Shown: positions 39,606-48,800 of the stretch, piece by piece
Position numbering within the stretch: the first letter of the stretch is position 1
Layout of the letters: each line of letters begins with the position of its first letter
NCBI RefSeq assembly: GCF_000717055.1
Contig: NZ_JNXI01000026.1
Location: forward strand, 1-64,000
Length of the DNA: 64,000 nt
Direction of reading: 5' to 3'
DNA from: Streptomyces iakyrus
GTDB lineage: Bacteria; Actinomycetota; Actinomycetes; Streptomycetales; Streptomycetaceae
The notes under the pieces: generated by a model
Databases searched by the model: none
What the model saw: the letters and a program-made list of their open reading frames with translations, nothing else
What the model was told of the DNA's origin: nothing
Made by a program: the position numbers and the translations under genes

Positions 39606-41012
39606 GGCGAGCGGCAGGCGGAGTTCGAACAGGGCTCCGCCTGCGGGCCCTCGTCCGGCGGTGAGTGTGCCGCCGTGCCGGACGGCCACGTCCCGGGCGA
39701 TGGCGAGTCCCAACCCGGCTCCGCCGTCGTCGCGGCTTCGGGCCGCGTCCAGCCGGACGAACCGTTCGAAGATCCGCTCCCGGTCGCCGTCGGGCACGCC
39801 GTCACCGTCGTCGGCCACCCCGACCACGGCCCGGTCGCCCTCGCGCCGCACGTCCACGGTCACGGCCGACCGGGCGTGCCGCTGGGCGTTGTCGAGCAGA
39901 TTGGCGAGCACCCGGCCCAGCTGCCCCCGCGAGCCGGCCACCTCCACCCGCTCCGCGTCCACGGTCACACCCGGCCGGCCCTCGGCCTCCTCCCGGGCGA
40001 GCCCGGCGAGGTCGACCTTCGCGTCGCCCGGCCGCTCCCCCGCGTCCAGCCGGGCGAGCAGCAGCAGATCGGCCGCCAGCCGCTGGAGCCGGACGGTGTC
40101 CTCCACGGCCCCGTCGAGGTCCAGCAGCTCGGGGTGCGCGGCGGCCACCTCCAGCTGTGTCCGCAGCGAGGCGATCGGACTGCGCAGCTCGTGGGAGGCG
40201 TCGGCGACGAACCGCCGCTGCCGCTCCACGGACGTCTCCAGCGCCGCGAGCGTCTCGTTGGTGGTGCTGGCCAGCCGGGCGATCTCGTCGTGCGTGTCCG
40301 GCTCGGGAACGCGCCGCGCGAGATCCTCCGACTGGGTGATCGCGGCCATCTCGCGCCGGATCCCCTCCACGGGCCGCAGGGCCCGCCGGGTCACCAGCCA
40401 GGTCACGGCCGCGACGACGCCGAGCAGCAGCGGGAACCCGATCAGCATCACCGTCAGCGCGGTGCGCACGGCCCCGTGCTCGGCGGCCAGCGGGGAACCG
40501 GCGTAGACCGTGAGGTGCCCCCGGTCGTGGGTCTCGACCTCGACGGCGGCGAACCGGTAGTCCTGCGCCTCCCCGTCGATGGTCGCGGACCCGTTGCTGA
40601 AGACGCTCTCCCCGGAGATCTCACCGGGCTCCAGGGCCTCGCCCGCGTCCTCGGGGTCGTCATCATCGTCGCCGGGGGGTGTCGCGGCCGGCTGCGGCTT
40701 CACCCGTCCGCTGTCCGTCCCGCTGATCCGCTCCAGGTCCTCGCTGGCCGCGACCAGTCGCTTCCGCTCGTCCAGGACCTGCACCGGGCCGTCATCGCCG
40801 TCCAGCCCGGAGAGCTTGTCGTACGGCGTTCCGGCGGCGAGTTCGGAGGCGACGGCCCTCGCGGAGCGCTCCGCCTGCGTGCCGGCCTCGCCGATCAGGT
40901 TGGACCGCAGGGACAGCAGCACGGCGGCCCCGGCCGCGACGAGCGCCACCGCGACCACGAGCGTGGCTCCCAGCGTGGCCCGTGCCCGGACGGAACCGAA
41001 CAGCCGCCTCAC
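39603..41012 (-). CDS. OmpR-system sensor histidine kinase
   Basis: The 469-residue kinase has TM1 at about 10-34, an extracytoplasmic sensor of about 130 residues with an acidic run (PPGDDDDDPED), TM2 at about 175-200, HAMP, and the phospho-acceptor motif FVADASHELRSPIASLRTQL. The ATPase boxes are NLLDNAQRHA, DDGDGVP and GAGLGLAIA. The GTG at 41012 overlaps the regulator stop (GTGA). Its stop codon is supplied by the edge of a MITE, so the natural C-terminus may have been slightly different. The divergent PepSY gene is its likely regulon partner. Confidence 0.9.
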   Translation of the reverse strand: MRRLFGSVRARATLGATLVVAVALVAAGAAVLLSLRSNLIGEAGTQAERSARAVASELAAGTPYDKLSGLDGDDGPVQVLDERKRLVAASEDLERISGTDSGRVKPQPAATPPGDDDDDPEDAGEALEPGEISGESVFSNGSATIDGEAQDYRFAAVEVETHDRGHLTVYAGSPLAAEHGAVRTALTVMLIGFPLLLGVVAAVTWLVTRRALRPVEGIRREMAAITQSEDLARRVPEPDTHDEIARLASTTNETLAALETSVERQRRFVADASHELRSPIASLRTQLEVAAAHPELLDLDGAVEDTVRLQRLAADLLLLARLDAGERPGDAKVDLAGLAREEAEGRPGVTVDAERVEVAGSRGQLGRVLANLLDNAQRHARSAVTVDVRREGDRAVVGVADDGDGVPDGDRERIFERFVRLDAARSRDDGGAGLGLAIARDVAVRHGGTLTAGRGPAGGALFELRLPLA

Positions 41013-41677
41013 GGCGACGTCTCCAGCCGGTAGCCGGCCCCGCGCACGGTCCGGATCAGCCCGGCGCGCAGCTTCCGCCGCAGCGTGCTGACGTACACCT
41101 CGACGATGTTCGGGTCACCGTCGTACGCGAAGTCCCAGACGTGCTCCAGGATCTCGGACTTGGACACCACCTCGCCCGCCCGCAGCACGAGCTGCTCCAG
41201 TACGGAGAACTCCTTGGCGGTGAGGGCGATCTCGTCCTCGCCCAGGAACACCCGCCGGGCCGCCGTGTCCACCTTCAGATCACCGTGCACGTGCACGGGC
41301 GAGGCCCCAGCCCCCTGCCCGCGCCGCCGCAGCAGCGCCTTGACCCGGGCGACCAGCACGACGTACGAGAACGGCTTGGTCAGGTAGTCGTCCGCACCCG
41401 TGTCGAGGCCCTCGGCCTCGTCGTACTCGCCGTCCTTGGCGGTCAGCATCAGGATCGGAACGTCGTGCCCGGCGCCGCGCAGGGCAGCGCAGACCCGGTA
41501 GCCGTTCAGGCCGGGCAGCATGATGTCGAGGATCACCAGGTCGTACGTGCCCTCCGATGCCTGGTGCAGCCCCTCCCGTCCGTCGTGGACGACGTCCACG
41601 GCGTACCCCTCGGCCGTCAGGCCCCTGGCGAGCGACAGGGCCAGCCGCTTCTCGTCCTCCACGATCAACAGGCGCAT
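41009..41677 (-). CDS. OmpR/PhoB-type response regulator
   Basis: The 222-residue regulator has a receiver domain with acidic pair VEDE, phospho-acceptor D51 (LVILDIMLPG) and TKPFSY, and a winged-helix DNA-binding domain (LTAKEFSVLEQLVLRAGEVV, RRKLRAGLIRTVRGAGYRL). It is coupled to its kinase by a four-base overlap and divergent from a PepSY-domain gene with repeat elements in the shared promoter. Confidence 0.92.
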   Translation of the reverse strand: MRLLIVEDEKRLALSLARGLTAEGYAVDVVHDGREGLHQASEGTYDLVILDIMLPGLNGYRVCAALRGAGHDVPILMLTAKDGEYDEAEGLDTGADDYLTKPFSYVVLVARVKALLRRRGQGAGASPVHVHGDLKVDTAARRVFLGEDEIALTAKEFSVLEQLVLRAGEVVSKSEILEHVWDFAYDGDPNIVEVYVSTLRRKLRAGLIRTVRGAGYRLETSP

Positions 41678-41695
41678 GCGTAAAGAGTGGCAAAG

Positions 41696-41731
41696 GGAAC
41701 CTGAAGATCACTTCAGGGGCCTTCAGGTTCC
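41696..41731. promoter_or_regulatory. CTTCAGG repeats between the regulator and PepSY genes
   Basis: GGAACCTGAAG (41696-41706) is an exact inverted copy of CTTCAGGTTCC (41721-41731), with a further CTTCAGG at 41711-41717. The latter two form a direct repeat with a 10-bp period, as OmpR-type regulators prefer. It is a likely binding site of the regulator encoded at 41009-41677 controlling both directions. Confidence 0.6.
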
Positions 41732-41793
41732 TCTCAGCCTCCGTCAGCCAGAGTCGAAGACGTCGAAAACGAAACGACTCGGGAGGAATCCGC

Positions 41794-42450
41794 ATGAAGC
41801 GCAACATCGTGATCGCCGCTGTGACTGCCGCCGCTCTGATCGGAGGCGGGACGGCCACGGCCATCGCGACCACGGGAGACGACCAGGGCTCGGCGCGGCA
41901 GGCGGCGAACACGAAGCTGTCGGACGACGGCAACCGTGAAGATCAGGACGACCGCGACGACCGCGACGACGACGCCAAGGTCTCCTCCTCCGACGTCACC
42001 GCGCCCGAGGCCATCGCCTCCGCGCTGAAGCACACGTCCGGCACGGTCGTCTCCGCCGAGCTGGACGACGAGGACGACAGCGGCAAGGTGGTCTGGAACG
42101 TCGACGTCCTGTCGGGCGACAACACCTGGCACAGCGTGAGCGTCGACCCGTCCAACGGCAAGGTCCTGGGCTCGCAGACCGACGACGAGGACGACACGGC
42201 GCAGGTGCGGGCCGCGCTGAAGGGTTCCTCGGTGAGCGCCGAGGAGGCCGCGAAGGCCGCCTCCGGCAAGGGCGTGGTGACGTCCGTCGGCCTTGACGAG
42301 GACGGCAAGGACAAGTCCTGGGAGGCCGAGACCCGCACGTCCGGCGGAGCCGAGCAGGACTGGAAGATCGACCTGAAGTCGGGCAAGGTCACGGCGGACC
42401 GCGCCGACGCGCAGGACGACGACGCGGACGACGCCGACGACCAGGACTGA
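41794..42450 (+). CDS. Secreted acidic protein with two PepSY domains
   Basis: The 218-residue product has an export signal (KRNIVIAAVTAAALIGGGTA), an Asp/Arg-rich spacer (DDRDDRDDDA), then two PepSY repeats: APEAIASALKHTSGTVVSAE...VDPSNGKVLG (about 68-130) and SAEEAAKAASGKGVVTSVGL...IDLKSGKVTA (about 148-205). It ends in an Asp-rich tail. PepSY domains usually bind or inhibit peptidases or act as envelope sensors. It is divergent from the two-component system, whose kinase also has an acidic external run, and the pair may sense cations. RBS: CGGGAGGA. Confidence 0.85.
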   Translation: MKRNIVIAAVTAAALIGGGTATAIATTGDDQGSARQAANTKLSDDGNREDQDDRDDRDDDAKVSSSDVTAPEAIASALKHTSGTVVSAELDDEDDSGKVVWNVDVLSGDNTWHSVSVDPSNGKVLGSQTDDEDDTAQVRAALKGSSVSAEEAAKAASGKGVVTSVGLDEDGKDKSWEAETRTSGGAEQDWKIDLKSGKVTADRADAQDDDADDADDQD

Positions 42451-42470
42451 TCAGCAGCTGTCCCTCTCAC

Positions 42471-42500
42471 GGCCCCGGCGTCCACACGGACGCCGGGGCC
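42471..42500 (+). terminator. Terminator after the PepSY gene
   Basis: GGCCCCGGCGTCC pairs perfectly with GGACGCCGGGGCC around ACAC, 20 bp after the stop. Confidence 0.75.
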
Positions 42501-42802
42501 GAGTGGGTCCGCAGCCCTGTGTCGCAAGGTGCCGCTGCGTCGGCGCTGAGGTCGGGTGGGTCCGCAGCCCGGCGGAACGGGGTGCTGCGCCCACCCGTGC
42601 CGCCCCTAGCGGCACGCATGCCCGCAGCGGGGACGGTCCGCACCCGCGCACCGCGAGCAGGGGACGTGTCGGGGGGTGTCCGCCCGCAGCGGTTGGCGCG
42701 TCAACGCCAGTCAGCCGGTACGACACCCCATCGCGCCGTTCCGAGGACGGACACCCCCCGGCGCGGCCCCGACCCACCCCCGGTGGTCAGGCGTAAGTGG
42801 CC
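42501..42802. repeat. Intergenic repeat region
   Basis: There is no coding sequence. GTGGGTCCGCAGCCC occurs twice (42503-42517 and 42556-42570). GTGCCGCCCCTAGCGGCAC forms a hairpin. GGGGGGTGTCCG (42671-42682) and CGGACACCCCCC (42748-42759) are inverted and match the ends of the MITE at 39489-39605, so this may be a decayed relative. These motifs resemble dispersed Streptomyces intergenic repeats as I remember them. Confidence 0.5.
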
Positions 42803-43759
42803 TCAGCCCTCCGTCAACCCCGCCACCAACTCGTCAGCCGCACGGTACGGATCCAGCTCCCCCGCCACGATCCGCTCCGCCAGCGCCCCGAGGCGCCGGT
42901 CCCCGTGCAGGTCTCCGATCCGCTCCCGCAGTGCCGTCACCGCGATCGTCTCGACCTCGCGCGAAGCGCGGGCCGCCCGCCGCTCCGCCAGTACGCCCCG
43001 CTCCTCCATCCAGGCCCGGTGCTTCTCCAGCGCCTCGACGACCTCGTCGACGCCCTCGCCCCGCGCCGCGACCGTCTTCACGATCGGCGGACGCCAGTCG
43101 CCCGGCCCCCGGGACTCCCCCAGCCCCAGCATGTGGTTCAGCTCGCGAGCCGTCGCGTCCGCCCCGTCCCGGTCCGCCTTGTTCACGACGTACACGTCGC
43201 CGATCTCCAGGATCCCGGCCTTGGCCGCCTGGATCCCGTCCCCCATCCCCGGCGCGAGGAGCACCACGGACGTGTCGGCCTGCGAGGCGATCTCCACCTC
43301 GGACTGCCCCACGCCCACCGTCTCGACCAGGATCACGTCACAGCCGGCGGCGTCCAGCACCCGGATCGCCTGCGGGGCCGCCCAGGCCAGCCCGCCCAGG
43401 TGCCCGCGCGTCGCCATCGACCGGATGTACACGCCCGGGTCGGACGCGTGCTCCGACATCCGCACCCGGTCCCCGAGCAGCGCACCGCCCGAGAACGGGG
43501 ACGACGGGTCGACGGCGAGCACGCCGACCCGCTTGCCCTGCTTGCGGTAGGCGGAGACCAGCGCCGAGGTCGACGTCGACTTGCCGACCCCGGGCGACCC
43601 GGTCAGCCCGACCACGTACGCCCCGCCCGTCAGCGGCGCGAGCGCCGCCATGACCTCCCGCAGCTGCGGGGACGCCCCCTCCACCAGGGAGATCAGCCGG
43701 GCCACGGCCCGCGGCCGGCCTTCCCTGGCCTGGGCCACCAGGGTGGAGACGTCCTGCAT
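42803..43759 (-). CDS. meaB: MeaB/ArgK-type G-protein chaperone of acyl-CoA mutase
   Basis: The P-loop GTPase loads and protects coenzyme B12 in methylmalonyl-CoA or isobutyryl-CoA mutase. The 318 residues show Walker A GSPGVGKS (about 54-61), VLAVDPSSPFSGGALLGDRV, the switch VIRVLDAAG-type and VETVGVGQSE, and VVNKADRDGA (NKxD). The ATG at 43759 follows GGAG at 5 bp; GTG 43762 is alternative. It lies 34 bp downstream of the thiolase gene on the same strand. Functionally it links to the mutase at 32976-34676 and the epimerase at 45151. Confidence 0.92.
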   Translation of the reverse strand: MQDVSTLVAQAREGRPRAVARLISLVEGASPQLREVMAALAPLTGGAYVVGLTGSPGVGKSTSTSALVSAYRKQGKRVGVLAVDPSSPFSGGALLGDRVRMSEHASDPGVYIRSMATRGHLGGLAWAAPQAIRVLDAAGCDVILVETVGVGQSEVEIASQADTSVVLLAPGMGDGIQAAKAGILEIGDVYVVNKADRDGADATARELNHMLGLGESRGPGDWRPPIVKTVAARGEGVDEVVEALEKHRAWMEERGVLAERRAARASREVETIAVTALRERIGDLHGDRRLGALAERIVAGELDPYRAADELVAGLTEG

Positions 43760-43793
43760 CACAGCTCCGTTCAGATAAGGGACGTACCGGGAA

Positions 43794-45002
43794 TCAGGCC
43801 TTGGGCACGCGCACGATCAGCGCGTCACCCTGACCACCACCACCGCACAGCGCGGCCGCACCCACGCCACCGCCACGCCGCTTCAGCTCCAGCGCGAGAT
43901 GCAGCACGAGCCGCGCACCGGACATCCCGATCGGGTGACCCAGGGCAATCGCCCCACCGTTGACATTCACCTTTTCGGTGGACACCCCGAGGTCCTTCAT
44001 GGACTGCACGGCCACGGCCGCGAACGCCTCGTTGATCTCGATGAGATCGAGGTCCGCAACCTCCAGGCCCTCCTTCTTCAGCGCGTGCACGATCGCGTTG
44101 GACGGCTGCGACTGGAGCGAGTTGTCCGGCCCGGCCACATTGCCGTGCGCCCCGATCTCGGCGATCCACTCCAGGCCGAGCTCCTGGGCCTTGGCCTTGC
44201 TCATCACCACGACGGCGGCGGCACCGTCGGAGATCTGCGAGGCGGAACCGGCCGTGATCGTGCCGTCCTTGGAGAACGCCGGACGCAGCTTCCCGAGCGA
44301 CTCCACGGTCGTGTCACCGCGAATGCCCTCGTCCTTGCTGAACAGCACCGGGTCGCCCTTGCGCTGCGGGATCTCGACGGGCGTGATCTCGGCCTCGAAC
44401 AGGCCGTTCTTCTGCGCCGCGGCGGCCCGCTGGTGCGACAGCGCGGCGATCTCGTCCTGCTCCGGCCGGGCGATGCCCAGACGGGTGTTGTGCTTCTCCG
44501 TCGACTCGCCCATGGCGACGCCGTCGAAGGAGTCGGTCAGACCGTCGTAGGCCATGGCGTCGAGCATCTCGACGGCGCCGTACTTGAAGCCCTCGCGGGA
44601 CTTCGGCAGCAGGTGCGGGGCGTTGGTCATGGACTCCTGGCCGCCGGCGACGACCACGTCGAACTCGCCCGCGCGGATGAGCTGGTCGGCGAGCGCGATG
44701 GCGTCGAGGCCGGACAGACACACCTTGTTGATGGTCAGCGCCGGCACGTTCATCGGGATGCCGGCCTTGACGGCGGCCTGGCGGGCCGGGATCTGCCCCG
44801 CCCCGGCCTGGAGCACCTGGCCCATGATCACGTACTGCACCTGGTCGCCACCGATCCCCGCACGGTCGAGGGCGGCCTTGATCGCGAAGCCGCCGAGGTC
44901 GGCTCCGGAGAAGGACTTCAGCGATCCGAGCAGCCGCCCCATGGGCGTACGCGCTCCCGCGACGATCACCGAGCTGTTCGCTTCGGAAGTTCCAGAAGAC
45001 AT
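43794..45002 (-). CDS. Acetyl-CoA C-acetyltransferase (thiolase)
   Basis: Biosynthetic-type thiolase condenses or cleaves acetoacetyl-CoA. The 402 residues contain nucleophile C95 ([12 protein letters not shown]), [10 protein letters not shown], catalytic His [10 protein letters not shown] and second Cys [11 protein letters not shown]. The ATG at 45002 follows AAGGGGA. It forms an operon with meaB and is divergent from methylmalonyl-CoA epimerase, which fits acetoacetyl/3-hydroxybutyryl-CoA entry to the ethylmalonyl/methylmalonyl pathways. Confidence 0.94.
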   Translation of the reverse strand: MSSGTSEANSSVIVAGARTPMGRLLGSLKSFSGADLGGFAIKAALDRAGIGGDQVQYVIMGQVLQAGAGQIPARQAAVKAGIPMNVPALTINKVCLSGLDAIALADQLIRAGEFDVVVAGGQESMTNAPHLLPKSREGFKYGAVEMLDAMAYDGLTDSFDGVAMGESTEKHNTRLGIARPEQDEIAALSHQRAAAAQKNGLFEAEITPVEIPQRKGDPVLFSKDEGIRGDTTVESLGKLRPAFSKDGTITAGSASQISDGAAAVVVMSKAKAQELGLEWIAEIGAHGNVAGPDNSLQSQPSNAIVHALKKEGLEVADLDLIEINEAFAAVAVQSMKDLGVSTEKVNVNGGAIALGHPIGMSGARLVLHLALELKRRGGGVGAAALCGGGGQGDALIVRVPKA

Positions 45003-45150
45003 GAGCTGCGATCCCCTTACCGGCTGCACAGCCGAGGAGTGAACGAGGGTTTACTTCGAATGTACTGAGTGGCACTCCGTGCCGTCATCGGGCTGTCGGT
45101 GTGATCGCGCGCACGTTGCGTAACCACCTCCGGGGCGTTGCACTGAATCC

Positions 45151-45591
45151 ATGCTGACGCGAATCGACCACATCGGAATCGCCTGTTTCGACCTCGACAG
45201 GACCGTCGAGTTCTACCGTGCCACCTACGGCTTCGAGGTGTTCCACTCCGAGGTCAACGAGGAGCAGGGTGTGCGCGAGGCCATGCTCAAGATCAACGAG
45301 ACGTCCGACGGCGGTGCCTCCTACCTGCAGCTCCTGGAGCCGACCCGCGAGGACTCCACCGTCGCCAAGTGGCTCGCGAAGAACGGCGAAGGCGTCCACC
45401 ACATCGCTTTCGGTACGGCAGACGTCGACGGCGACGCCGAGGAGATCAAGGGCAAGGGCGTACGCGTGCTGTACGAAGAGCCGCGAGTCGGTTCCATGGG
45501 GTCACGGATCACCTTCCTGCACCCCAAGGACTGTCATGGCGTACTGACAGAACTGGTCACTTCGGCGCCTGTTGAGTCACCTGAGCACTGA
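45151..45591 (+). CDS. mce: Methylmalonyl-CoA epimerase
   Basis: Vicinal-oxygen-chelate fold enzyme that interconverts (R)- and (S)-methylmalonyl-CoA. The 146 residues show RIDHIGIACFDLDRTVEFYR (metal His), YLQLLEP, GVHHIAFGTADVD (metal His and Gln/Glu ligands) and GSRITFLHPKDCHGVLTELV. It is a short monocistronic gene divergent from the thiolase and upstream of scy. Confidence 0.93.
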   Translation: MLTRIDHIGIACFDLDRTVEFYRATYGFEVFHSEVNEEQGVREAMLKINETSDGGASYLQLLEPTREDSTVAKWLAKNGEGVHHIAFGTADVDGDAEEIKGKGVRVLYEEPRVGSMGSRITFLHPKDCHGVLTELVTSAPVESPEH

Positions 45592-45824
45592 CCCTCGTAC
45601 ATAGGGGCCGGTAGGGTTGGGGGCGGTCGCCGCTCAGTCCAGGGTGACCGCGGTCCCGCCGTGCTGCGGCAGGACCACCGGGGTCCGGGTTTCGGGGGAC
45701 GAGCGTCGGGGCAGCAGCCTCTGCTCCGCCGATGATCTGACACCATTCCCCGGGGGCCCCGTTCGGCGGATGGACGGAGCTCGTTTGGAGAGTGTTGCGA
45801 CCAGGGGACGGATGGGACCGCGCA

Positions 45825-48800
45825 GTGCGGGGCTACGAGAGCCAGGAGCGAGAGCCGGCGGCTGACGTCGACCACCTCTCTCGGTTCGAAGCCGAGATGA
45901 AGCGGCTGAAGACCGAACGGGAAAAGGCGATCCAGCACGCCGAGGACCTCGGCTACCAGGTCGAGGTGCTGCGCGCCAAGCTGCACGAGGCGCGGCGCAC
46001 CATCATGTCCCGGCCCTCCTTCGAGGGGGGCGACATCGGCTGGCAGGCCGAGCAGTTGCTGCGCAACGCTCAGATGCAGGCCGACCAGATCCGCGCGGAC
46101 GCCGACCGCGAGCTGAGCGAGGCCCGGGCGCAGACCCAGCGGATCCTCCAGGAGCACGCCGAGCAGGCCGCCCGGCTCCAGGCCGAGCTGCACCAGGAGG
46201 CGGTGACCCGCCGCCAGCAGCTGGACCAGGAGCTGGCCGAGCGCCGCCAGACGGTCGAGTCGCACGTCAACGAGAACGTGGCCTGGGCCGAGCAGCTGCG
46301 GGCCCGCACCGAGCAGCAGGCCCGCCGGCTGCTGGAGGAGTCCCGAGCCGAGGCCGAGCAGGCCCTCGCCTCCGCCCGGGCGGAGGCCGAGCGGCTGACG
46401 ACCGAGGCCCGGCAGCGCCTGACGGGCGCGGCCGAGGAGGCCCGGGCCGAGGCCGAGCAGATCCTGCGCCGCGCCCGCACGGACGCCGAGCGCCTGCTCA
46501 ACGCCGCCTCCACGCAGGCCCAGGAGGCCACCGACCATGCCGAGCAGCTGCGGACGTCGACCGCCACCGAGTCGGAGTCCGCGCGCCGCGAGGCCCAGGA
46601 GCTGAGCAAGGCCGCCGAGCAGCGGATGGCCGAGGCCGAGGAGGCGCTGCGCAAGGCGCAGGCCGAGTCGGAGAAGCTGGTCACGGAGGCCAAGGAGGCC
46701 GCCGCCAAGGCCCTGGCGAGTGCCGAGTCCGCGAACGAGACGCGCACGCGCACCGCCAAGGAGCAGGTCGCCCGGCTGGTCGAGGAGGCCACGAAGGAGG
46801 CCGAGAACACCAAGTCCGAGGCCGAGCAGCTGGTCGCCGACGCCCGCGCCGAGGCCGAGAAGATCGTCGCGGAGGCCTCCGAGAAGGCCCGCACGCTCAC
46901 CGCCGAGGAGACCGCGACCCAGCTGTCCAAGGCGGCCAGGACCGCCGAGGAGGTCCTCAACAAGGCGTCGGAGGACGCCAAGAAGACCACGAAGGCGGCG
47001 GCCGAGGAGGCCGAGCGGATCCGCTCGGAGGCCGAGGCCGAGGCGGACCGGCTGCGGGCCGAGGCGCACGACATCGCCGAGCAGCTCAAGGGCGCCGCGA
47101 AGGACGACACCAAGGAGTACCGCGCCAAGACGGTCGAGCTGCAGGAGGAGGCCCGCCGGCTGCGCGGCGAGGCCGAGCAGCTGCGGGCGGACGCGGTCGA
47201 CGAGGGCGAGAAGATCCGCGCAGAGGCCCGCAAGGAGGCCGTGGCGCAGATCGAGGAGGCGGCGAAGTCCGCCGAGGAGCTGCTCGCCAAGGCCAAGGCG
47301 GACGCGGACGAGCTGCGCACGACGGCCCAGACGGACAGTGAGAGGGTCCGCACCGAGGCCATCGAGCGGGCGACGACCCTGCGCCGGCAGGCCGAGGAGA
47401 CCCTCCAGCGCACCCGGCAGGAGGCCGAGCGGCACCGCGAGGAGGTCGTCGAGCAGGCCGAGGCGCTCCGTGAGGACGCCGAGCGCGCGGCGCGGGAGCT
47501 GCACGAGGAGACCGAGCGGGCCATAGAGGTCCGCCGGGCGGAGGCCGCCGAGGAGCTGACACGGCTCCAGACGGAGGCGGAGGAGCGGCTGACGGCCGCC
47601 GAGCAGGCGCTGTCGGAGGCCCGCGAGGAGGCCGCGCGGATCCGCCGCGAGGCCACCGAGGAGAACGAACGGCTGCGCGCCGAGGCCGCCGAGCGGATCC
47701 GGACGCTCCAGCAGCAGGCCGAGGCGGAGGCCGAGCGGCTGCGCGACGAGGCCGCGTCCGACGCGTCCGCGGCGCGTGCCGAGGGCGAGGCCGTCGCCGT
47801 ACGGCTGCGCTCGGAGGCGGCGAGCGAGGCCGAGCGGCTGAAGTCGGAGGCGCAGGAGAGCGCCGACCGGATGCGCGCGGAGGCGCAGTCCGCCGCCGAG
47901 CGGCTCGCCGCGGAGGCGTCGGAGACGCTGGCCGCCGCCCAGGAGGAGGCCAACCGGCGCCGCCGCGAGGCCGAGGAGCTGCTCGGGAGCGCCCGGCAGG
48001 AGGCCGACCAGGAGCGCGAGCGGGCCCGCGAGCAGAGCGAGGAGCTGCTGGCCTCGGCGCGCAAGCGCGTGGAGGAGGCGCAGACCGAGGCCGTACGGCT
48101 GGTCGAGGAGGCCGACCGCCGTGCCACGGAGATGGTGTCGGCGGCCGAGCAGCACGCTCAGCAAGTCCGGGACTCCGTCGCGGGACTGCACGAGCAGGCC
48201 CAGGAGGAGATCACCGGTCTGCGTTCCGCCGCCGAGCACGCGGCGGACCGTACGCGCCGCGAGGCCCAGGAGGAGGCGGACCGGGTCCGCTCCGACGCCT
48301 ACGCCGAGCGGGAGCGGGCGAGCGAGGACGCGGGCCGGCTGCGGCGCGAGGCGCACGAGGAGTCCGAGGCCGCCAAGGCGCTCGCCGAGCGGACGATGTC
48401 CGAGGCGATCTCGGAGGCGGAGCGGATCCGCGCGGACGTCGCCGAGCACGCCCAGCGGGTGCGCACGGAGGCGTCGGACGCGATCGCCGAGGCCGAGCAG
48501 AGCGCCTCGCGCACCCGGGCGGACGCCCGGGAGGACGCCAACCGCATCCGCTCGGACGCGGCGACGCAGGCGGACACCCTCATCACCGAGGCCCGCAACG
48601 AGGCGGAGCGGCTGACGACGGAGACGGTCCAGGAGACCGACCGGCTGCGCATGGACACGGTCGCCGAGGCGGAGCGGGTCCGCACGGAGGCCCTCTCCGA
48701 GGCCGAGCGCGTCCGCTCCGAGGCGGCCACCGAGGCCGAGCGGGTGCGCTCGGAGTCGGTCGCCAAGGCCGAGCAGCTCGTCGGGGACGCCACGAGCGAG

